A stretch of DNA of 64,000 bases, from contig NZ_WKJJ01000008.1 in the NCBI RefSeq assembly GCF_009674485.1, positions 186,001 to 250,000 on the forward strand, given 5' to 3'. Under the pieces are notes generated by a model. The model was not told where the DNA came from and made no database searches. It was given only the letters and a program-made list of their open reading frames with translations. Shown here piece by piece: positions 35,214-43,121 of the stretch (position 1 is the first letter of the stretch; the number at the start of each line of letters is the position of its first letter). This stretch comes from Pseudoduganella rivuli (GTDB lineage: Bacteria; Pseudomonadota; Gammaproteobacteria; Burkholderiales; Burkholderiaceae_D). Both the position numbers and the translations under genes were made by a program.

Positions 35214-35753
35214 TCACTCCTCCTTGTCGTCCGGCCCCAGGAAGCGGGCGACCTTGCCGCCCATTTTCAGCAGCTTCAGCATGGTGGCCGGGGGGATGTG
35301 CTTGTAGTCTTCGTAACTGGCGCCCAGCATTTCCATGAAGCCCAACACATCGTTCATGCGCTTGCGGGCGGCATCGTCGAGCGCCGCATCCGTTTCCGCC
35401 TCGATCGCGCATTCGCGCAGCACCGTCAGGGTCGGATCGATTTCACGCCGTTTGCGCTCTTCGACGATGACGCGGAAGATTTCCCACACGTCCTGCAACG
35501 CGACGAAATGGTCGCGCCGGTCGCCCATCACGTGGCTGACCTTGACCAGGCCCCAGCTCTGCAATTCCTTCAGGCTGTTGCTGACGTTGGAACGGGCCAC
35601 GCCCAGGGTTTCCACGATGTCTTCCGCGTTCAGCGGCGTATTGGACAGGAACAGCAGCGCATGGATTTGCGCCACGGTGCGGTTCACGCCCCAGCGCGTT
35701 CCCATTTCGCCCCAGTGGAGGATGTACTTTTGCATGGTCGGGCTCAGTTGCAT
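35214..35753 (-). CDS. GbsR/MarR-family transcriptional regulator
   Basis: A 179-residue winged-helix regulator, first gene of the five-gene operon. The domain reads GVNRTVAQIHALLFLSNTPL, NAEDIVETLGVARSNVSNSL (recognition helix) and LQSWGLVKVSHVMGDRRDHF. A helical C-terminal part would dimerise. The GbsR group in Bacillus represses choline uptake genes, but proteobacterial members control varied operons. A perfect palindrome overlaps the promoter start point directly upstream, so autoregulation is likely. AAAGGA precedes the ATG. Confidence 0.9.
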   Translation of the reverse strand: MQLSPTMQKYILHWGEMGTRWGVNRTVAQIHALLFLSNTPLNAEDIVETLGVARSNVSNSLKELQSWGLVKVSHVMGDRRDHFVALQDVWEIFRVIVEERKRREIDPTLTVLRECAIEAETDAALDDAARKRMNDVLGFMEMLGASYEDYKHIPPATMLKLLKMGGKVARFLGPDDKEE

Positions 35754-35766
35754 GAAACTTTCCTTT

Positions 35767-35813
35767 ATTTCTGTCGTTACAGAAATTAAAGATCAAATGA
35801 GCGGCCATGTCAA
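35767..35813 (-). promoter_or_regulatory. Promoter and palindromic operator of the GbsR-type operon
   Basis: On the minus strand a perfect TTGACA (35808-35813) and TTTAAT (35785-35790) are 17 bases apart. ATTTCTGTCGTTACAGAAAT (35767-35786), an 8-4-8 perfect inverted repeat, overlaps the end of the -10 and the start point. This arrangement fits repression by the regulator encoded 14 bases downstream. Confidence 0.75.
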
Positions 35814-35822
35814 GAAAACCCG

Positions 35823-35830
35823 TAAAAAAA
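35823..35830. repeat. Target-site duplication, left copy
   Basis: TAAAAAAA immediately before the left end of the insertion sequence, identical to 36881-36888. Eight bases is the usual duplication for the IS1595 family. Confidence 0.75.
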
Positions 35831-36880
35831 GGCGCTGTCTGCAACTTTCGTGGAACTCTGCTTTTCGTTCCCGGTCCAAGCAATATCATCCCGGGACTGG
35901 AGACAGATCATGGAAACGCAGGCATTCGCATCGCTGTTGGCGCAACTGGCGTTACTGACTTCACGGCAATGCACCCAGCTGCAGGTCCGGCTGGGCCAGG
36001 CCGACGCCAGGCAGCACGTGGGCAGGCTGCTGGACCAGGCGGCGCAGGAAAAACTGTGCTGTCCGCGCTGCGCCGGCACCCGCTGGTACCGGCATGGCCG
36101 CGAAAGCGGCCTGCAGCGCTACCGCTGCCGCACGTGCGGCAAAACCTTCAATACGCTGACCGGCACGCCGCTGGCCAGGCTCCACTATAAGGAACGGTGG
36201 CTGGCCTACCTCGACGGCATGCTGGCGTCGCATTCGCTGCGCCATGCCGCCAGCCGCCTCGGCGTGCACCGCAATACCACGTTCCGCTGGCGCCACCGCT
36301 TCCTGGCGCTGCCCCGCACCGACCGCGCACCGCTGCTGCATGGCATTGCCGAGGCCGACGAAATGTTCTTGCTGGAGTCGCAGAAGGGATCGCGCCACCT
36401 GGACCGGCCGCCGCGCCGCCGGGGCGGGCACGCTCGCCGGCGCGGGATTTCACACGAACAGGTGTGCATCCTGGTGGCGCGCGACCGCAATGGCCGCACG
36501 CTCGACTTCGTCACCGGGCGCGGCGCGCTCACCCGCACCGCCCTGCACCAGTGCCTGCGGCCGGCGCTCGATCCCGACATCCTGCTGGTGACCGATGCCA
36601 ACGCGGCCTACCGCGCCTTTGCCCGCGAGAGCGGGATCACCCATGAAGCGGTCAACCTGCGCGCCGGTGTGCGCACGCGCGGCGCGCTGCATGTCCAAAA
36701 CGTCAACGCCTACCACAGCCGCTTCCGCGCCTGGCTGCACCGTTTCCACGGCGTCGCCACGCGTTACCTGCCGAATTACCTGGGCTGGCGCTGCATCCTT
36801 GATGCACATCGCATCGATACCGCCGAAAGTCTGCTCAAAGCGGCAATTGGACACTTTCCACGGTTTGCAGGGACATAGCC
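35831..36880 (+). mobile_element. IS1595-family insertion sequence, 1050 bp, complete
   Basis: Ends are set by imperfect inverted repeats: left GGCGCTGTCTGCAACTTTCG, right (reversed) GGCTATGTCCCTGCAAACCG, both continuing with TGGAA. It is flanked by 8-bp direct repeats TAAAAAAA. It holds one intact transposase gene. The left end is 18 bases upstream of the -35 of the GbsR-type operon. The right end lies in the T-tract of the outer-membrane gene terminator. Both neighbouring units look undamaged, which suggests a neutral and fairly recent insertion. Confidence 0.85.
35910..36878 (+). CDS. IS1595-family transposase
   Basis: A 322-residue DDE-type transposase. The N-terminal zinc ribbon CCPRCAGTRWYRHG and YRCRTCGKTFNTLTGTPL is diagnostic for ISXO2-like/IS1595 enzymes, followed by a helix-turn-helix (LRHAASRLGVHRNTTFRWRH). 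The catalytic part contains ADEMFLLESQKGSR, a second Asp in LLVTDANAAYRAFA and NAYHSRFRAWLHRFHGVATRYLPNYLGW-type C-terminal residues, of which only the order is noted here. The gene is intact and its stop lies two bases inside the right end. Start chosen at 35910; the frame extends 20 codons upstream into the left end. Confidence 0.93.
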   Translation: METQAFASLLAQLALLTSRQCTQLQVRLGQADARQHVGRLLDQAAQEKLCCPRCAGTRWYRHGRESGLQRYRCRTCGKTFNTLTGTPLARLHYKERWLAYLDGMLASHSLRHAASRLGVHRNTTFRWRHRFLALPRTDRAPLLHGIAEADEMFLLESQKGSRHLDRPPRRRGGHARRRGISHEQVCILVARDRNGRTLDFVTGRGALTRTALHQCLRPALDPDILLVTDANAAYRAFARESGITHEAVNLRAGVRTRGALHVQNVNAYHSRFRAWLHRFHGVATRYLPNYLGWRCILDAHRIDTAESLLKAAIGHFPRFAGT

Positions 36881-36888
36881 TAAAAAAA
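36881..36888. repeat. Target-site duplication, right copy
   Basis: TAAAAAAA directly after the right end of the insertion sequence, part of the oligo-T tract (minus strand) of the neighbouring terminator. Confidence 0.75.
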
Positions 36889-36920
36889 GCCAGGTCCGGT
36901 GCTACCCGGCCTGGCTTTTT
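36884..36920 (-). terminator. Rho-independent terminator of the outer-membrane barrel gene
   Basis: AAAAAGCCAGG and CCTGGCTTTTT form an 11-bp stem with an additional inner CCGG pairing. On the minus strand it ends in a run of T, 14 bases after the stop codon. The insertion sequence has entered that T-run, but the duplication restored it. Confidence 0.85.
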
Positions 36921-36934
36921 AACGCGGCGTTCGC

Positions 36935-37429
36935 TTAGAACTTGTACGACACGCCTACGCTGAAGTTGTTCGAGTCGCTGCTCGGACGCTGCCACTCGGC
37001 GCGCACGGCCACCACTGGCGAGACGTCGAAGCTGGCGCCCACGCCGTACACGGCGGACGACGTCGAATCGCTGGCGCTGCGGCCGGCGTAGGAGGCATCG
37101 GCCGACAGGTGGTTGTAGCCGAGACGGCCAAACACCTTGACGCCGGAAGCGACCGGAATGGCGCCGATCACAGAGACAGCGGCTTGTTTGGTGTCGACGT
37201 CGGCGCCGAAGTACGTGAACTTGGCCAGGCGGCGGTAGCCCGCTTCCACGGCGAAGTTGTCGTTGAATTGGTAGCCGGCGAAGCCGCCGAAGCTGGTTTT
37301 ACGGCCGCTCAGGTCGTCCAGTTTGGTCGAACCCACGTCCAGGCCGGCGTAAACGCCCGCTGGTTCAGCAGCGAAAGTCGAGGTGGCCAGAACTGCCAGG
37401 GCAGCGGCGGCGGCGATTTTTTTGATCAT
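36935..37429 (-). CDS. Small outer-membrane beta-barrel protein
   Basis: A 164-residue exported protein. The signal peptide MIKKIAAAAALAVLATSTFA is cleaved before AEPAGVYAG. The mature chain shows alternating strands typical of eight-stranded OmpA/OmpW-like barrels (YAGLDVGSTKL, GGFAGYQFNDNFAVEAGYRR, VKVFGRLGYNHL) and ends SVGVSYKF, with a terminal Phe as recognised by BamA. No periplasmic peptidoglycan-binding domain is present. AAGGA upstream, a TTGACC/TATCAT promoter and a strong terminator make it a complete single-gene unit, probably well expressed. Confidence 0.88.
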   Translation of the reverse strand: MIKKIAAAAALAVLATSTFAAEPAGVYAGLDVGSTKLDDLSGRKTSFGGFAGYQFNDNFAVEAGYRRLAKFTYFGADVDTKQAAVSVIGAIPVASGVKVFGRLGYNHLSADASYAGRSASDSTSSAVYGVGASFDVSPVVAVRAEWQRPSSDSNNFSVGVSYKF

Positions 37430-37482
37430 TGCATGTATTCCTTGGTGATGGCACTGACGACGTCCGTTAGTGCCGGGCGGCA

Positions 37483-37511
37483 ATGATATCAAAAAAATAA
37501 TAGTTGGTCAA
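37483..37511 (-). promoter_or_regulatory. Promoter of the outer-membrane barrel gene
   Basis: On the minus strand TTGACC (37506-37511) and TATCAT (37483-37488) are 17 bases apart with an A/T-rich spacer, 54 bases before the start codon. Confidence 0.6.
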
Positions 37512-37595
37512 ATTGAATGATTGCACATGGGATATTTGCGCCCGCATATAAATTTTTGCATCGCATGCGGTAGTCCGTGCCGGCGGCACGCTGCG

Positions 37596-39032
37596 TCATG
37601 GACACTCGGCCGGCGTGGGACCGGTTGGCGGGGAATACCAGGCCACGCGGTTGCGGCCCGCTTTCTTGGCGACGTACATGGCGGCGTCCGCGCGTTTCAG
37701 CAGGATGTCCGGATCGTGGCCATCCTGCGCATAGACCGCCACGCCGATGCTGCAGGTGATGCAGAATGGTTCACTCGCCAGCATCAGCGGCAACGCCAGC
37801 ACTTCCTGGATCTTGGCCAGCATGCCGTCCACCAGCCCTCGCAAGCCGGCGGGAGGGTCCGGCGTCTGGTGCAGCGTGGCCAGGACGAATTCATCGCCGC
37901 CCAGCCGGGCCAGCGTATCGGATTTGCGCACGCAACCGCCCATGCGGTCCGCCACGGTTTTCAGCATCAGGTCGCCGGCCTCGTGGCCAAACGTATCGTT
38001 GACGTACTTCAGGCGGTCGAGGTCGATGAACGCCACCACCAGTTGCGTGCCGTTGCGTTCACACATGGAAATCGACTGCGCCAGCCGCTCCATCAGCGCG
38101 CGCCGGTTCGGCAAGCCGGTCAGCGCATCGCGCGTGGCCAGCAGCGCCATGTGTTCTTCGTTGCGGCGCGCTTCGCTGATGTCCCGGATGGTAAAGACGA
38201 AATGGGTGGCGCTGCCGGTGCGGTCGCGCACGACGGCAAGCCGGGTGTCGCTCCAGAATGCTTCGCCGTCCTTGCGCAAGCTGCGCAGCACGGCCCGGCC
38301 TTCGTGCTGCCGTTGCAGCGCATCGCGCAAACCATCGCCCCCTTCGGCTGCGGATTCGTCGTCCAGCAGCGCGTCGACGCCGCGCTGCTGCGCTTCTTCC
38401 TGCGTAAAGCCGGTAATGCGCTCGAACGCGGGATTCACATACAGCACCGGCATGCCGGGCGTGCAGCCGGCAATGGCGATGCCGTCCGCGCTCAATTCAA
38501 TCGCGCGGTTGCGCAGCCGCACCGCTTCCAGCGCATCGATACGTTGCGTGATGTCCCGCGAAATGCCGACGATGCCCTGCGGCGTGCCGGCGGCATCGTA
38601 AAACGGAAATTTCGTGGTGGAGAACCAACGCCGCACGCCATTCCGGTTGATATTTTCCTCGACCTGGTCGATCAGCGGTTGGCCCGATTGCAGGATGTTC
38701 TGTTCATCGGTGAAGAAGCACTGGCCACAATCGAGGGGATAGAGTTCCAGGTCCGACTTGCCGACCAGCTCTTGCGGCGACGCCACGCCGATGTCGCGCG
38801 CGGCCGCATCGTTAGCGATAATGAAACGCCCGCTGCGGTCTTTCACGTAAATGTGATCGGGCATGTTGTCGATCAGCGTGCGCAGCAGGCCACGCTCGCC
38901 GGCCAAGTGCTCGTCCAGCGCAACGCGCTCATCGAGCTCCTGCCGCAGCACCTCGTTCTGGCGGCGCAATTCAGCCGCTTCGGCACGGCTGGCGGCAAGC
39001 TGCCGCTGGATGTCGGCCAGAGACTCTTCCAC
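37596..39032 (-). CDS. Soluble PAS-PAS-GGDEF diguanylate cyclase
   Basis: A 478-residue cyclase. A short N-terminal coiled coil (RQLAASRAEAAELRRQNEVL) precedes two PAS/PAC domains (about 55-175 and 180-300; LIDNMPDHIYVKDRSGRF, AIELSADGIAIAG, ending TRDALTG-type linker). The GGDEF domain has an intact GGDEF (near 378) with an RKSD inhibitory site five residues upstream. There is no EAL and no membrane helix. The start is a GTG at 39032 with GGAGG six bases upstream; a GTG at 39065 in the same frame is less well supported. Confidence 0.9.
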   Translation of the reverse strand: MEESLADIQRQLAASRAEAAELRRQNEVLRQELDERVALDEHLAGERGLLRTLIDNMPDHIYVKDRSGRFIIANDAAARDIGVASPQELVGKSDLELYPLDCGQCFFTDEQNILQSGQPLIDQVEENINRNGVRRWFSTTKFPFYDAAGTPQGIVGISRDITQRIDALEAVRLRNRAIELSADGIAIAGCTPGMPVLYVNPAFERITGFTQEEAQQRGVDALLDDESAAEGGDGLRDALQRQHEGRAVLRSLRKDGEAFWSDTRLAVVRDRTGSATHFVFTIRDISEARRNEEHMALLATRDALTGLPNRRALMERLAQSISMCERNGTQLVVAFIDLDRLKYVNDTFGHEAGDLMLKTVADRMGGCVRKSDTLARLGGDEFVLATLHQTPDPPAGLRGLVDGMLAKIQEVLALPLMLASEPFCITCSIGVAVYAQDGHDPDILLKRADAAMYVAKKAGRNRVAWYSPPTGPTPAECP

Positions 39033-39128
39033 TGTCTGCCTCCATACGGTTAGCGTAGGGGCCACACTGGTTCGCGACGACGGCCCCGCTTTCAGCTTAC
39101 CACGCCGTCAGCGGGACGCGAAAGGCTA

Positions 39129-41954
39129 TCATGCAGCAACCTTATCGCCACTGCGCCGTTGCAGCACGAAGATCGGCTGCGCCCACTGCGTGTCTTTTTT
39201 CTTCTTGCTGGTGATCAGCGTCAGCTCGGAAGGGTCGTACACGTCCGTGTTGTGCGTCAGCGGCGTCGTCATCAGGTACTGCGCGTCGGTGTTCTTCAGG
39301 AATTCGCCGACCAGCTGGATGTTACGGATATCCAGGTGGGCAAACGGTTCGTCGATGAACACGAAGCCGCCGGAACCGTCTTCCGATTTCAGCAGGCCGA
39401 TCAGCAGCACCAGCGATTTCATCACCTGCTGGCCGCCGGACGCTTCGCCGTCGTTCATGCCGATCGGGCCTTTGCCGTCAAACTTGAAACGCACGTGCAG
39501 GCCGGCCTGCGCCAGCAGCAAATCGTCGTTTTCCAGCTTGACGGGATCGGTCGTCACGTCGATGTTGGCCAGCTCGCCCAGTTCCTTGATGTTCTTGCTA
39601 TATTGCTTGATCGTGTAACGCAGCCGCTCGATGTAGGCGCCACGGGCATTGGTGGTCGCTTCGATCGCGCGGTTGTTCTGGTAGCGGCGCTCGTCGGTTT
39701 CATCCGCGCGCACTTTCAACTGCTCGTTCAGGCGCGTGTACTGGTCGATCACGGTGGCGTCCAGTTCCCAGTCGCCGCGCGCCAGGCTGTTTTCCAGGCT
39801 GTGGATACGCAGCGCCACCTGGTGCGTGTTCTGGTGTTCCTGCACCAGGCGCGCACGGCGCGACGGACGGCGCCAGCCGGACGGCAAGTGCTTCCACTGG
39901 CGCCGCAACGCCAGCAGCGCTTTCGCATGGTCGGAGCGCTGGTCCAGCACCTTCTTGTGGTTCATGCGCAGCCCCGCCTCCAGTTCGGACAGGTTGAAGC
40001 GCGCGTTTTGCCACGTGGTGTCGGCGCGGGTGCGCGCCACCGTGGCATCCTTGATCAAGCCTTGCAGTTCGCCCAGACGGGCGCCGACTTCCAGGCGCTC
40101 CGAGCGCAGCGGCACCGCGCTGTGCGCCGCCTCGTCGAATTCCGCCATGCGGGCCGTCAGTTCCTTGGCAGCATCCACGCCGGCCAGGCGCGCGCGCAGG
40201 GCCGATACTTCCGACGCCAGTTTGCTGATCGCCAGCGTATAGCCGTCTTCCTGCGCTTCCAGGTTCGGGATGCCTTTCAGCAGCGCTTCCATACGCTGGG
40301 TCCGGCCCGCGGAACCAAAGCGGTAGCGCGACGCTTCCACGAACAGCGAGCGGCCGCCACGGCGTTCCTTGTGGTACGCGTCGGGCGTTATCCACTCTTC
40401 CACATTGCCCATGCGCGCGCCCTCTTCCACCGAGTCCACGCGGGTAATGCGCATCAATTGTTCGATCAGCCAGCCCGGCGCCTTGTCCGTGAAGCGCACC
40501 ACCGACATCAGGCTGTCGCCCTTGGTTTCCGGCGCCGTGATCAAGTCCGGCACGATGAAGTGGCGATAGCGCTCCTTCTCCGCCAGGCGGTATGCCGCCG
40601 CCGCGTCGGACGGCTTGTCCAGCAACACCACAGACGCATAGCCGCCCAACACACCCTCCACGGCGCCCTGCCAGCGCGGGTCCGTCACTTCGACGATATC
40701 GGACAGCATCGCGTGGCCGATATGGGCATCGTTCAGGGCGCGGCGCATGGCGCGCACATTGTCCGGCTCCGGCATCGCGGTCTTGCCTTGCAGCGCGGCG
40801 ATGGTGGCCTTGTCGGCGGCAATGCGCGTCGTCACGGCTTCGCGGGCGGCCTTTTGCCTGGCCAGTTCCGCTTCCTTGGTTTCCAGCTGCGCGGACACTT
40901 CCGCAATGTCGGCGCCGGCATCGGCCGCCAGCTTTTGCAGGCGGGCCTTTTGTTCCAGCAGGCTGTCCAGCGGCTTCAGTTTCGCATTGAGCGCGGCCAG
41001 CTTGCTTTGCAGCGCCGTCGATTCCTGTTCCAGCACGGTTTCATGCTGCTGCGCTTCCTGCAGCATGTTGACCTGGATCGCCAGTTGCGAACGCTTGTCG
41101 GCCAGTTGCTGGTCGGCCTGCAACAGCGGCTTGCGCGCTTCGCGCAACTGGCGGCTGGTGTTGGCCGCTTTTTCGCGCGCCTCGTGGTATTCCAGGTTCG
41201 GCAGGATTTCTTCCTGCAGGTTGCGGCGTTCCTGGTTCAACGCTTCCCACTGGTGGTAATTGGCCACGCGCAGGCGCAAGCCTTCCAGGTTGGTTTTCGA
41301 CCCTTCCAGTTCCGCTTCGAAGCGTTTCAGCTCCTGTTCCGTGTCGCGCTGGTGGCGTTTGGCTTCATCGTAGGCGTCCAGCACTTCCTTGTCGCCGAAC
41401 ACGGAAAACACCAGGTCCAGCAACTGGCGCGGCGCATATTCGCACAGCTTGTCCGTCTCGCCCTGCTCCAGCGCCAGCACTTTCGCCATGGCCGGCGACA
41501 GGCCCGCCGCCGCCAGGCGTTTGCGGTAGGTTTCCACGCCCAGCCAGTCGGTGGCGTCGGTGACTTCTTCGATCTGCACATTCCCCGGGCGCATCAGGTA
41601 CTGGCGCTTCCAGTCGCCGCCGTTTTTCTGCACCTGGCAGAACAGCGTCACTTCATCTTCGGCAAAGAAACCGGAGCTGCGGAACGGGCGGTTCGACAGC
41701 TGGCGGCCCATCGGGCTGTTGTCGACCACGGAGCGGATCCAGGCGGTCTGCTGGCCGGAGTGGCGCGCGTAGTGCTTGTAGGTACGCCCCATCGAGCAAT
41801 CGAGACCGAACAGCGTACGCATGGCGTCCAGCAAGGTGGTCTTGCCGGAACCGTTCTGACCCGCGATGGTGATGATTTTCGCGTCGAGGGGAATATTCTT
41901 GATGCGCTGCCAGTAATCCCAGTGAACCAGCTCCAGCGATTTGATATGAAACAT
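39129..41954 (-). CDS. SMC-like condensin ATPase (MksB-type)
   Basis: A 941-residue ABC ATPase of SMC architecture. Walker A GQNGSGKTT is at about 32-40. Two long coiled coils flank a hinge-like globular region at about 400-480 (PRWQGAVEGVLGGYASVVLL). The C-terminal head has the signature EASGGQQVMKSL near 836 and Walker B FVFIDEPFAHLD near 866. It is shorter than canonical SMC (about 1170) and MukB (about 1480) and close in length to MksB. It is the last gene of a three-gene operon, three bases after the MukE-like gene, and should form a loop-extruding complex with the two upstream products. Confidence 0.85.
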   Translation of the reverse strand: MFHIKSLELVHWDYWQRIKNIPLDAKIITIAGQNGSGKTTLLDAMRTLFGLDCSMGRTYKHYARHSGQQTAWIRSVVDNSPMGRQLSNRPFRSSGFFAEDEVTLFCQVQKNGGDWKRQYLMRPGNVQIEEVTDATDWLGVETYRKRLAAAGLSPAMAKVLALEQGETDKLCEYAPRQLLDLVFSVFGDKEVLDAYDEAKRHQRDTEQELKRFEAELEGSKTNLEGLRLRVANYHQWEALNQERRNLQEEILPNLEYHEAREKAANTSRQLREARKPLLQADQQLADKRSQLAIQVNMLQEAQQHETVLEQESTALQSKLAALNAKLKPLDSLLEQKARLQKLAADAGADIAEVSAQLETKEAELARQKAAREAVTTRIAADKATIAALQGKTAMPEPDNVRAMRRALNDAHIGHAMLSDIVEVTDPRWQGAVEGVLGGYASVVLLDKPSDAAAAYRLAEKERYRHFIVPDLITAPETKGDSLMSVVRFTDKAPGWLIEQLMRITRVDSVEEGARMGNVEEWITPDAYHKERRGGRSLFVEASRYRFGSAGRTQRMEALLKGIPNLEAQEDGYTLAISKLASEVSALRARLAGVDAAKELTARMAEFDEAAHSAVPLRSERLEVGARLGELQGLIKDATVARTRADTTWQNARFNLSELEAGLRMNHKKVLDQRSDHAKALLALRRQWKHLPSGWRRPSRRARLVQEHQNTHQVALRIHSLENSLARGDWELDATVIDQYTRLNEQLKVRADETDERRYQNNRAIEATTNARGAYIERLRYTIKQYSKNIKELGELANIDVTTDPVKLENDDLLLAQAGLHVRFKFDGKGPIGMNDGEASGGQQVMKSLVLLIGLLKSEDGSGGFVFIDEPFAHLDIRNIQLVGEFLKNTDAQYLMTTPLTHNTDVYDPSELTLITSKKKKDTQWAQPIFVLQRRSGDKVAA

Positions 41955-41957
41955 TGC

Positions 41958-43121
41958 TTAATTCCGCTTGAATTGTTCGAACGGCCAGGCCGGGTTGACG
42001 CCAGGCGGCAGCTCGTCGTCTTTCTGTTCTTTCGAGGCTTTAGGGGCCTTGGGTTCCTTTGGCGCCTTGGCCGGCTTGGCGGTGGGCGCTGGTTCCGACT
42101 CGGTAGCTGGCGCGGCTGCGGCTGGCGCAGCGTCGACCGCAGTTTCAGCCTCTACCACTGGAGCGGCTTCAGCCACCGGGGCAGCTTCTACCACCGGTTC
42201 GGCCTCGGGCTCCGGAGCGATGTCGGCGTCCGGCGCAGTCTCGCTTGCAGGGGCGGGATCAGCTACCGGCGCATCCGCTTCCGGTTCCGCCTTGGCCACC
42301 GGCGCTGCCTCCGCCACTGGTTCCACGTCAACCACCGGCGCCGCTACCGCCACCACTTCCGGCTCCGCCACGGCCGCAGCCGCAGCGCTAGCATCGGCCA
42401 CCGCTTCCGCCACAGCCGTATCCAGCGCTTCCTCCGCCGCCACGGCGGTCGCCGCTTGTTGCGCCAATGCCGCGCGCGGAATATGCACCACCTGCGTCGG
42501 GCGGCGCTTGAACACGTCCGCCAACGCGCCGTTGACGATGCGCTCCTTCAGCATGTCGGTGTCCATCACCAGGTCCAGCAGCGGGCCTTCGAAGATCACT
42601 TCGCCGCGGCGCTCGATGAACCCCAGCTTCGACAGGATGCCCAGGTTCATGTCCATGCGGGTCTTGCGTCCCAGCTTGTCGCCGAAGTCCGCCAGCAGCG
42701 CCTTGTACGGGATGCCGATCGACGTGTCTTCCGCACGGGGCAGCGGCTTGTCGACGCCGAACATGTCGTTCTGGTCATCGTCCGCATGCTGGTGGGTTTC
42801 CTGGCGTTCGCGCTTGGGCAAAATGATTTGCGCCCACAGCACCACCAGCAAGGCCACGCCATCGCGCGCCAGGCCGAAGTTATTGTTTTGCCATACGTCC
42901 TTGGCGCCGAACACTTTCGGTTCGATCTCGCGCGTCAGCGCCAGGGTCACGTGGTCCGCATACACGTTGTCGAGCAGGCGCATGCCGCAGGCCAGCAAGC
43001 GCTGGTCCACTTCGGCGCGGAACAGTTCATCCGACAGCGCGCGCTTGACCAGGCGGTCGTCGCGGCGCAGGGTCTGGTGCGTCAGCAGGCGCGAAATCAG
43101 GATCTGGGAATCGTCACTCAT
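41958..43121 (-). CDS. MukE/MksE-like condensin subunit with acidic Ala/Pro tail
   Basis: A 387-residue protein. The first 220 residues look like a winged-helix (KITE-type) subunit: SRLLTHQTLRRDDRLVKRAL, SIGIPYKALLADFGDKLG, DMNLGILSKLGFIERRGEV and FEGPLLDLVMDTDMLKERIV, with the DUF4194/MksE helix pattern. From about 235 the chain is a low-complexity run of Ala, Pro, Glu and Val, then Lys/Ala-rich (PAKAPKEPKAPKASKEQK), ending GVNPAWPFEQFKRN. The tail is probably disordered; its conserved-looking end could be a docking motif. It overlaps the upstream kleisin-like gene by eight bases. Confidence 0.7.
   Translation of the reverse strand: MSDDSQILISRLLTHQTLRRDDRLVKRALSDELFRAEVDQRLLACGMRLLDNVYADHVTLALTREIEPKVFGAKDVWQNNNFGLARDGVALLVVLWAQIILPKRERQETHQHADDDQNDMFGVDKPLPRAEDTSIGIPYKALLADFGDKLGRKTRMDMNLGILSKLGFIERRGEVIFEGPLLDLVMDTDMLKERIVNGALADVFKRRPTQVVHIPRAALAQQAATAVAAEEALDTAVAEAVADASAAAAAVAEPEVVAVAAPVVDVEPVAEAAPVAKAEPEADAPVADPAPASETAPDADIAPEPEAEPVVEAAPVAEAAPVVEAETAVDAAPAAAAPATESEPAPTAKPAKAPKEPKAPKASKEQKDDELPPGVNPAWPFEQFKRN

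Noticed and set aside
35831..36880. Insertion sequence disrupting the GbsR-type operon or outer-membrane gene
   Set aside because: The promoter (35785-35813) and the terminator (36884-36920) are both outside the element and intact.
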